DNA of 64,000 bases from contig NC_080042.1 in NCBI RefSeq assembly GCF_012489685.1, positions 19,916,150 through 19,980,149 on the forward strand, written 5' to 3'. The notes under the pieces are model-generated. The model saw only the letters and a list, made by a program, of their open reading frames with translations, was not told where the DNA came from and ran no database searches. Origin of the DNA: Lotus japonicus. Its lineage: Eukaryota > Streptophyta > Magnoliopsida > Fabales > Fabaceae. Both the position numbers and the translations under genes were made by a program. Numbering within the stretch: position 1 is the first letter of the stretch; each line of letters begins with the position of its first letter. Shown piece by piece: positions 31,272 through 40,700 of this stretch.

Positions 31272-31316
31272 GCTGGGGCGCGTAGCCTAAAGGGTGGGGT
31301 GCCAAACCCAAATCCC
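31272..31316 (-). repeat. Right TIR of the MULE
   Basis: Inverse of the left TIR, ending AAACCCAAATCCC at 31316, immediately followed by GCTGTGCTT. Confidence 0.88.
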
Positions 31317-31518
31317 GCTGTGCTTGGGGGATGATCAGCAGTTATGAATAATAAGTTACTTAAAAGTTAAAAGCTCCTCCCAATACCTTTTTCAAAAAAG
31401 TTACTTTTTTCTTGTAAAAAATAAGTTACTTATAATTTTAGAGCTTTTTAAAAATTGTGTTTGGCCTAGCTTTAACTTAAAAGTTACTTAAAAGTAAAAA
31501 ATAAGCTGGGCCAAACAC

Positions 31519-31568
31519 TACCTTATTAATCTTTTTTAAAAAGTACCTTATTAATCTTTTTTAAAAAG
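31519..31568. repeat. 25-bp tandem duplication at the PIF-like right end
   Basis: TACCTTATTAATCTTTTTTA begins two perfect tandem 25-bp units. The first unit includes the last four bases of the TIR element and its TTA target, so the duplication arose after insertion. Confidence 0.8.
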
Positions 31569-32439
31569 GTAGAAGCAACACCATATCTTGCTTATGTAAA
31601 GCCTTATGATTATACCTTCAATTTACTCTCAAATATGAGTGTATGGATTCAGCTAATTTTGAGAAGTTCATTTAATTGTGTTATCACTTTGATGACCTAT
31701 TCTGACTTTCCCTTACACCAAAAATTGAATGAGATCAAAGTATATAAGATCAAGTGGAGTTGTTGAGCTCGCTTGTTGCATGTTGTGGACGAGCAAATAT
31801 GAGATGGGCAGGCTAAATGACATGTTAATTAGCAGGTAGGTTGAGGAAGAGGAAAGGAAGATGCAGTTGAGGCATCCCTTCCCGTTACAACAAGTTGTAA
31901 CATGATATATCAATAAAAAAAAATTGAAGAAATAGAAAAAGAAAATTGAAGAAAAAGAAAAAAAAAGATAAAAAGAAAAAGAAAATTGCAGTTATCACGG
32001 GTCGCCCAGGGCGTTATCTTTTCACAAACGTCTTTTTGGGCGGGAGTCAATTTTGTTTGTTGCCAAACTATAGTGCGCTATAACAAAATGTCAAAGGTAC
32101 AAGCTAACGCGTAAGCCTTTCGAAATAAGAAAGCGACACACTGAGCATACAAAGTCTTGACAATCCTAGTGGCCACTAAGAACCAAGCCCCCGGTCTTCA
32201 TAAGACAAAGGTCAGCTAATGAGCGTCTAAGCTTTGAACGTAAGTTCAAGCCCCAAATAAGCCTCGTCATGGCGAGTCAAGTCTCAGTAAATTTAGCACT
32301 CAAAATCAGTTGGCAAAAGGTTTGAATTTCTTGTTGCAAGTAATACTCAAATGAAATAAAATTGTTGTGGACAAACGTGGGCAAAAGACACACCCAATTT
32401 CCAAAGAAGGGATGTATTCATTCAAAAAGAGGCGACCTA
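31569..32439. other. Non-coding region with an A/G-rich low-complexity tract
   Basis: No gene was recognised. 31911-31985 is a GAAAAAG-type simple tract. 32030-32320 is GC-richer (GGTCGCCCAGGGCG and CGCGTAAGCC), but all frames are broken. This may be the decayed 3' part of the MULE-type gene found on the minus strand at 32440-35731. Confidence 0.4.
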
Positions 32440-32617
32440 TAATCAAGGTGTAACCGATGCAAGGTGTAACCTATGCAAGGTACATTGGGTTCCACCTCAA
32501 CACCACCGATGGCAAGCACCTCCTCCACAATTGGGACATCCATAAGAAGCTCATGTTTGACGAGATAGATACTTCACACATAAACTTCTCAGCATACAAA
32601 GCAAGCTCCATGACTTA

Positions 32618-35496
32618 TGTAACGCCTCAATTTCTCAACTGAGGAATCACATTAAGTAACTTAACAAAGTCTAAGGACTATTCTGCAATCCCTAAAATCC
32701 AAGGGTATTTTTTTTTTTTAAAATGACTAAATACCATAGGGTTGGAAACACATCATAACTTTATTTAAATAACATGTTTCCCGATATACATTAATAATAG
32801 TTTACAATACCATAAGTAAGGTTCAGAATAAACATGCGCACTTTAACAGTGGCGGAAGCAAGGCTTTAATAACAGAGTTCTCATATAGAAAAGGAGACTC
32901 AAACATAGTCCACAATAAGAGAAGCAAAGCTGCTTCTTACACCTCTACTCCACCGCCTACAACCCGATCTCCAACTCGAGCAGCTAAGCTTCGGCGGAAG
33001 GATCTCCATCGCCTAATAGCGTTAAGCGCCCAAACAACAAGTAGCAAATAGAAAGGGTTAACTCCATGCCATTACCACATATGAAAGAGAAAACATGTTA
33101 TTCGAACTTAATCATATAACGTGATAGTTAAACTAACAACATATATCAAGTTAAATGACGATTCATTGAACAATATAGCATCAAATCAAACATCAGTACC
33201 ATCGAATGTTAGTGTCCTATAATGCGACTATATGCTTCTACCAAAATGGATCGATCAATATCGTCTCACAAGACGGGACAATCACGCGGGACCACACCCA
33301 CCTCATCGCCACTTAGCGCCACTACGGACGGGACAATCGCATGGGACCACACCCATCTCATCGCCACTTTAGAACATCTCGAAAGATGGGACAATCCCGC
33401 GGGACCACACCCACCTCATTGCCACTTTATAACGCCTCGAAAGACGGGACAATCACGCGGGACCACACCCACCTCATTGCCACTTAAGGACCAAAGCCTA
33501 TATGCCAAGTCAGTCAACAACAATGCCCAGCAAATGATCAATTCAGAGTAACCACATGTTATTCCTATTATCAACGAACATAAATCAACTCAATTGCATA
33601 CCAACTCAGTTCAATGACAGAAACCAGTAAACGGCCGAAGCCTCTCAGAAAACGGAGACACACGTCTCAATAAGTTCACTCGGCCGAAGCCTCCAGAAAA
33701 CATTTTCCCAGTTCAGCATAATAATTATAATCCAATGCCAATCAATATAAATATCTTCATCTCAAACGCAGGCAGTGCGATAAAAGCAGGCAAGACTCAA
33801 AGACGCACTAAAACTGAGTTACCCTTACCTTCGTGAGTAGAAGTTGTGCATGGAAGTTGCGAACCTAGAACAAGGAAACACAATCATCAACACAAGACCT
33901 ACTAGAAGCAACACTATCTAATAACACTAATCGAAACCGGAAAGAAAGCTTTCAAAGCTTCAGAGTTCCTATTTAGGCACAAATTGACAACAGAATTTCG
34001 TTTGCTAAGACACGCATAACTTGAGCTACAGAACTCGGAATGACACGAAACCAAAGCCAAAATTTCGACAATCGAAAGAGCTACGCTATAGCTTAGGCCA
34101 TACAGACCCAAAAATTATTTTTGGACAAGGTACCATAACACTAAGTTTCGGCCACTTCTCAAAATAGGGTTTCCCGAACTTTTTCTTCGATCTAAATTAA
34201 TTCCTAGGTATTCTTAGGCGATATCTAGGCCAGGGATTCTCTCAGAAAAATTATCGGATCGAAAACTAGAACAGGGGTATTTTGGTCAAGATTTTTAGCT
34301 CGGAAACTCAAAATCGGAATTTCAAAAAATAAATTGGATGAGGTCGATACCCACGACGTTTATGACAACTAATCCTACTGACGCTAAGCTCAGTCGAGAG
34401 TTTTTGATTCAAAAAGCGGAACCTCAGCATAAAAATGGGTATTTGAGCATAATTGAAGTTCGGCGGCATTCGGCGAGATTCGGCGAAATGTAATCCGCTA
34501 AACATGCTCTTGGGCATGCAGGGAATAAGTTTAGACAGAGAAATCAAGTTATTTGGACACTTTTACAAAAAGCTCAAAACTTTGAGCACAGAAAGACATA
34601 GAGAAAAGCGATAGAATTTACGATCAGAGGTAAGGAAAAGCATCAGTACCTCGAGGCCTACGCGTAGCAACGAATAGAGCGACGATCAGACAAGAATCGG
34701 CGAAAATCAATTCTCCCCTCCTTCCTCCTCAAGCTCTCGGCCGTGTGTGTGTGTTTTGGTGATGTTATTTTTTTTTTTCAAGCTATTTATAGAAAATGGA
34801 AAACGCGGGAAAATGAATATTTCGTGATTCCGATTTTTCCTGCACATTCCTCTGTGAATTATAAGATAGAATCCGGCGACAGAATTTCAGAACTCGAAAC
34901 AGGTTTCTTGGAATTTAAGCAAACGATTCACTAACGGTGTTAATCGATTTAACCCGAAAAGTTACTTTTTGCAGTTGATGTCGGATGACAAAACTTCCTT
35001 TTGAAGAAAGATTGGAAACATCGAAAGAAATGGGTGTACGCGTGTGGAATCTTCATTTGAAGCTCCGAATAGAAAAAGTCTTCATCGACAGTTTACTTTA
35101 AGGTTCTTGAGCTATCAGGGATTTAGTTTCGGCAAACCTCCGAGAATCGAAATAGATCATTCGTACATTCCAGGGTTTCGTGTCGAAACACTTGTCGTGG
35201 AAAGGAATAAGAGAAATTATTATATTCCTCTGAATATTTTTGAATATCGTTTCTACAGTGCTTTAAGAGCAAATTAGCCATTTACTAACGTTTTCACCCT
35301 AAGGCGGAAGTGAATGAAACTCGTGCTATAACCTATAGCGAAATTAGTAATATTCTATGTCGTTTCCTAAATTTTCTTCTTCATAATACTAATCCAAACA
35401 TCACACACAAGTCAAGTTCCTCTCATGATTACACATAATCCTATGCGTGAGTTGGAAATTATTTATTTATTTAATTCTAAAATCTTGGGTCTTACA
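32618..35496 (-). mobile_element. Solo LTR (2.9 kb), minus orientation
   Basis: Read on the minus strand it starts TGTAAGACCCAAGATT and ends GAGGCGTTACA. The flanks ACTTA (32613-32617) and ACTTG (35497-35501) form an imperfect 5-bp duplication. It contains no retrotransposon genes. It shares a conserved segment (34005-34060, inverted) with the solo LTR at 24491-26592. The imperfect duplication and single-base decay suggest it is older. A minisatellite lies at 33272-33485. Confidence 0.75.
33272..33485. repeat. Four-copy 55-58 bp minisatellite in the solo LTR
   Basis: GACGGGACAATC-type units begin at 33272, 33327, 33385 and 33443, each followed by GGGACCACACCCACCTCAT. The open frame 33222-33551 is produced by these repeats and is not a gene. 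Confidence 0.9.
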
Positions 35497-35788
35497 ACTT
35501 GACCATCACCTTCAATCCTTTTCATTTCAATAAGGAAATCATCCTCATTTTTTTCCACCACATTTCAAACCTCCCAACATATTCGAGCCCCTTCATAATA
35601 TCAATCATTTCCTAGTAAGACCAAGCATCGTTGTCCAAGCTAGGAAATTCATGAACCTCACCCCCTACATATTCAACCCGAGGGGTAAGCACAAATTCCC
35701 CCTATCATGAACAACCAGAGTGAAAGTCATGTTTTTCCTACAACAAGAAATTAAAAAACCATGAGAAAAGAGTACATTTCGCATCAAT

Positions 35789-36055
35789 TTGGTCCCTACC
35801 CAGAAAAACGTAAACCCTAAATTTGGCCCCCACCAACAGAATCCAAAAAATCAACCCATAAATCGCGATTAAGCAAAGTGTTTTGGTCCCCACCCACAAA
35901 AACTTACATGCAACCTGAAATTTGGTCCCCACCCACAAATGTATCATCTCAGTCGCGATTAATCAAAGGGTTTTGGTCCCCACCCATGAAATCCCCAAAA
36001 TACAACCAAGGTTTCCCGATTAAGAAAAGGGTTTTCATTCCCACCCACAAAATCG
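35789..36055. repeat. Six imperfect copies of a TTTGGTCCCCACCCACAAA motif
   Basis: Copies begin near 35789, 35822, 35882, 35920, 35971 and 36030, separated by segments containing CGCGATTAA. They lie directly upstream of the PB1-like pseudogene on the minus strand, so they may be remains of its promoter or of a MULE subterminal repeat array. 36100-36640 shows nothing further beyond AT-rich sequence. Confidence 0.75.
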
Positions 36056-36640
36056 AATCAGAAAACCATGAGAGAAGAAGCGGTACTTACCTCTTGTCTT
36101 AGTGCTTCGTGATTTTGGTTATCAACGAAAAGGAGCGTGCGACGTCACACCAGAGACTGCAAGTATGAACGACGAAGGGCACCGGCGAAGTAACTCAGGC
36201 GATGGCGTAGTAAGACAGTAGTCGACGATTCAAAGCAAGAGAGTACTTGTTACTAATTTAGGGTTCAAATGTGTTAAGATAGATTGAGGATGTAAACCAT
36301 ATCAAAAATGGAAAAGAGGGGAAAAAAACAAAAAATATTACTACTAATGTTACGTGGAAAAAAAATTGAAAAATGAAAAACTGACATGTCACCACTTACC
36401 TGCAAGTTAGCATGTCAAGAAAGCATGGGAACCGATAAATGGTTGAAAGCCAAACAATTTTATAAGTTAAATGATGAAAAACAACGAAAATTTAGTTGAG
36501 GGACAAATACCGATTTCTCACCTTAGTTCAGAACCCGAAGATTTTTTTTTTTTTTTGAAATTAGGACCCGAAGATATTTAACACATTTTAGAAATGTTTT
36601 TCGTGTGGGTTGCACTTGCACGAATAAAATTGATTTTTTT

Positions 36641-37722
36641 TTTTTGAAATTAAAATTGATTTCTTAATAGTTGTGTATCCCTCTCTCTTGACTGCACTCT
36701 CGCAAAAGAGGAAGCAGAAGACCCACATCACTCCCTCCCTCCCTTGCATCTTTGCACGATCGAAAGTTGATTTCTTAAGGTAGGAAGGTAGAGTTGGTAT
36801 CAGCAAATTACAACTCTTTCTCTGGGTTGGGTGTGCTACATTTCAGATTCCCTATGTGTTGATTTATTACTTGGGGTTTTGGGTGCTCTTTTCTTTTTCA
36901 TGTAATGCCCTGTAACTGTTTGATTTAATTCCTCACTGACTCTCACTATCGCTCACAAACGTTTTTCTCCTCCTTCTTCCTCCTCCGCCAGCGCCGCCGT
37001 TTTCTCCGCCCTGCGCGTCTGTCCGCCGCCGTCATTTTGTCCTTCCTCTAGGTCGTCTCTGTCTCTTGTCTCACATCTTCACGTCTTTCTCCTCCTTGTT
37101 CTCGCGTGACCACCGTCGTTTCTTCTTCCTCCAACTGCGTCCACCATCATTTTCTCCTTCCTCCTGGCACTAACCTTTGAGTAACCTACTAACCTTTCTT
37201 TTACTTTGGTCCTTGTTTATGTTCTCATATGACAATTGAGTTAATTTAGAGGTTTGTGAGTGTTATCACTTTTTCTTTGGCTTGGGATAGAGACCATAAT
37301 CTGATTATGATATGAGTTAGAATGTATGAATTTGTGTTTGTAAGTTTAGCCCCTTTTCTTGTCTCATGTTCTCTTAATTTTATGAATATATTTTCTTGTT
37401 GCTTTTTGAAAGAAAAAAAATCTAATTTGGATTTTAGCTGTGTCGTGTCCGTGTCGGGGTTTGTGCTTCATGAGGGTTGTATCCCTAGGCCAGGACTTTG
37501 AGTATTAATGATAATTATGTCTTAAACTTTGAGAATTTTTTATTAATGATGATAACACCTTGAGCTTTGAGAAATTAGTCTTGATCATCCCTTATTGTTT
37601 ATTAGCAACAATTTTCCTTGTACATGCTACCATCTGATGTAGTGGATTGGGGAGGTTTCGGGCAACAATTTTATTAGCAACAATTATTGTTTATTCCCTT
37701 GCAGAGAAGAAAGGTCACAATC
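36641..37722 (+). promoter_or_regulatory. Promoter and 5' leader region of the uL22 gene
   Basis: CT-rich leader-like sequence appears twice (36670-36770 and 36930-37180). An acceptor-like CCCTTGCAG at 37694-37703 precedes the start codon by 19 nt, so the 5' UTR is probably spliced. The exact transcription start cannot be read. Confidence 0.4.
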
Positions 37723-40700
37723 ATGGTGCAATGGCAGAGACATATTTTCCCAATTCTTCGTCACATTCATAAGGGAGTGGACCATGTCTATCATTCAGCT
37801 CCAAAGCTTTCAATTTCTCACTTAAGCTCTTCTTTTCCACAAGGTTAAGAGTTTTCAGATGCGTATTTTGTTTTTCTGGTCACAAGTCACTGAAAGTTGT
37901 GAAGGTTCATTAGGAAAAACTTTTCTTTGGTATTGTAGGTCAGTTTCAGGGAGCATGGACAACAACTTCGCCCAGTATCTCGAGGCCTATGTATCACTGT
38001 TTCCAGCATCAGGTAATTGTGTTTTTTATTTTGCATCTTCATCAGTAATGTATTGAGTTAGAGGTTTTAGTTTAGTCGGGAGGGAGCACATCTCATGTAT
38101 ACCAGAAAGGACGGTATGTTATGTGCATTTCCAGCCATGATGTAAGTTGTGATTTTAACCAAATTAGAATTAGCCAGTATTCACAAGGTAAACACGGTGG
38201 TCTCCTGTAGATTGAGTGAGATTCTCATTGTTTAAGATTATAAGAAAGTGATTTTGCGATTGTTTGAGAAAAGGTTGTTTTTAGAGCTTTTATGTGAAGT
38301 AGATACTATTTTGTGCTTGGTTATAATTATAAAAAACACTTTACTTTCTCTCTCATCTATCATAGGAAGGTTTTTTTGAGAAGCCACTCATACCAGCTTC
38401 TAAAAGAAAGCTGATTTTTTTTTGTTGCACATTTTGATTCTTTTTAAAATCAAAATCATTTCTAAATAAATAAAATAAATGAGAACTATTTTTTTTAAAT
38501 GCTTTTCTGTAAAATAATCAGAAACAAGCATTCTCTTTGAATGTTGCTCTTGTGAGTAAAATGAGCTTCATCAATGTTCTCTATCTTCTTTAGATTCTTT
38601 GAGGTTATAGCCGGGCCATGGAAAATAGAATAGAGGATGTACGATCTGTAGCATCTCCAGGATCAAAATTCTTTCCTTCGTCAACTCATTGTAGTTGTCT
38701 TGTTAAACACAATCCTAGCATGTCCGGTGATTCCCTTATTTCTTATTCCTACATTCGCTACATGCGATGGTGACGACGGAAAGACACATTTAGGCATCAC
38801 CTCTTGGGATCCTGTGATGTCAAAGGTAGAAATAAGAGTTTGAGCACGTAAGAAAATGAAGGAAAATGAGATAAATGGTGGTAAAATATCAGTAACCACT
38901 CTAACTGATCTAACTAACGCTGACAATCAGTAGAATATCAAAAGAAAAGATTTTCTAGATCAAGGTTGTCCTTGAGGACTTAATAGCGTGGCCCCTGTCC
39001 GCTTCAGGTTGTTATGTAGCATCACAATTTAGTGTAGGTGCCACTGCAGCTGCTAAAGCAGTGAAAATAGGACCTGAACCGGCGCTATCTGGTGAAAACT
39101 CAAGAATGCCCTTGGGTCATTTTTGTTAGGGAATTTTAAGGCTTTTGTTTCAGAAACATATTATAAAGGGTATGATTTGAGAAAGACTTCAGTCCTTTTC
39201 ACCTTTCTTCCATTCTCTGTCCAAGCTGACCCATCAAGTGTGTTATGAATATGATAGTAGTGAAAGTGATGAAGATGAAGACTTGGATCTAGAAGAGGTT
39301 ACTGATTCCTGTTTAGGAAACTTTTATTTGAATTTTAATGTTAGACACAGTTTTGTTTAAGCCTTAGAGGCCCAAACTTCTTCATTACCATAACTTTTGT
39401 TGGTATTTACTTGTATGTTCTGTTTTTGATACCTATTACATAATGTAGTTATTTATGAATGTCATACATTTAGAGATTTTTTTAATCATTTTGAGCATTT
39501 ATGCATGTATGTAATATGTATGTTTTATAAATAAGTTATATAAACTGAAAAAAAAAATACATTATAGCGGCCATCCTGCTATGCATTATACCACTAGCAT
39601 TTTTATGGTCGATCATTACGCACCGCTATTTGAGCTTGACAACTTTGCTCTAGATCTCTAACAATCCAATGTGTTTCAGTGAAACTGGACACCCTAAGTT
39701 TGGCTCTTAAATCAGAGACAACAACATCAACAGCAATAACAAAAGCCTTATCCTACTAAGTGAGGTTGACAATATTAATCACGCAACGTCATTGCCCTCT
39801 ATCAAAACTCTTAAATCAGAGAAACAAAGCATATTCAGATTTAATGAGTGCACGAGCAATCTACTTAGCCAGTGTTAATTATTTTAAATTTCTATCAATT
39901 TATTTCACTTGATGTTTTGTATTTTATGACTTGAATAATTCTATTTCAGGGAATTTCAAGTTCTACTTGGTTGCTTGCAAATTCACCTGAGGAAACACCT
40001 GTTTCGTCACCACTAGCCCCACTTTCATTATTGGGTAGTTCAAAAGGTGAAGACCAGAATCAGAAAGCTGTTTCTAAGCCAGAAAATGTTCAAGCTGTAT
40101 TAAAGGGGATAAAGCAGGTTTGAGATGCCTTATCTCATCATTGTTTGTGATGGATTGCTTTTGGTTTTCTTATATTCATGATTTGGATGTTAGTGCCTAA
40201 CGTTCAATCTAACATTAAGGGCATGTTTGATAAAACTGAAAAATGTGAAATTTTAGTCCTGAAAATCTAAAAATTAAATATATTTTGTGAAAAGATTTTA
40301 ACTGCTGAAGAGTGCATTAAAGAAAACTACTCCCTCCCATTTAGTATACTAAACTCAGCAACCGTAAAGGAAACTATTGCCATTTGACAATTTAGTCAGG
40401 TAAATAATTGCTGTTTATTCATTCAGTAAAGCCCATGTGCTGAATGTATTCTGCATATCTCACTGAAAATAAATTATTTCATTTTTTGGTTTAAGTATCT
40501 TGGGTGAAAGAGTGAATGCGCTAGAGTCTAGGTTGGTGAATTCGGAGGTTGTAATCGTAGGGGTGTGCATGGTGCAGTTTTTTTCAAAAACCAAACCAAA
40601 TCTTAAAAAAACCGATTGTGTAGTTTAGTTTTTTAATCCAAACTGTTTAATTATTAACAAAATGGTTCAGTTTCTGGTGAACTGTTTTAGAACCAGTTCG

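Larger units (their letters stand above)
23669..31316. mobile_element. 7.6-kb Mutator-like (MULE) DNA transposon with transposase and PMD genes
   Basis: The borders are precise: TIRs of about 45 bp (left GGGATTTGGGTTTAACACCC; right, inverted, GGGATTTGGGTTTGGCACCC) and a perfect 9-bp target duplication GCTGTGCTT (23660-23668 and 31317-31325). It carries a transposase gene on the minus strand and a plant-mobile-domain gene on the plus strand, meeting tail to tail. Both subterminal regions hold clustered near-palindromes. A 2.1-kb solo LTR has inserted at 24491-26592. The 9-bp duplication is the Mutator hallmark. The transposase frame is intact, so the element could be autonomous. Confidence 0.93.
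22469..31522. mobile_element. PIF/Harbinger-like long-TIR element hosting the Mutator insertion
   Basis: The left end (GGTAACGTTTGGCCCGGCTT) and right end (inverse: GGTAGTGTTTGGCCCAGCTT) form related inverted repeats of roughly 170-190 bp. They are flanked by TTA on both sides (22466-22468 and 31523-31525), the usual PIF/Harbinger target. Removing the nested 7.6-kb Mutator element leaves about 1.4 kb, a plausible non-autonomous size. The alternative is two unrelated MITEs of one family in opposite orientation; only an empty site elsewhere would settle it. Confidence 0.5.
32440..35731 (-). pseudogene. Decayed PB1-like MULE-associated protein gene, split by a solo LTR
   Basis: On the minus strand the ATG at 35729-35731 opens MTFTLVVHDRG. 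After one frameshift it reads RVEYVGGEVHEFPSLDNDAW, then Y-stop-EMIDIMKGLEY and MWWKK. This is the conserved start of the PB1-like domain found at the N-terminus of many plant MuDR-type proteins. The frame reaches 35497, is interrupted by the solo LTR (32618-35496) and resumes below 32617 with ELALYAEKFMCEV and more degraded sequence. A stop and at least two frameshifts show it is dead. I see no transposase domain further on. Confidence 0.5.

Noticed and set aside
33272..33485. CRISPR-like spaced repeats
   Set aside because: Only four diverged direct repeats with similar, not unique, spacers, in plant nuclear DNA and inside an LTR.
33222..33551. 109-codon frame with repeated GTTPTS
   Set aside because: Produced by the four-unit minisatellite in the other solo LTR.
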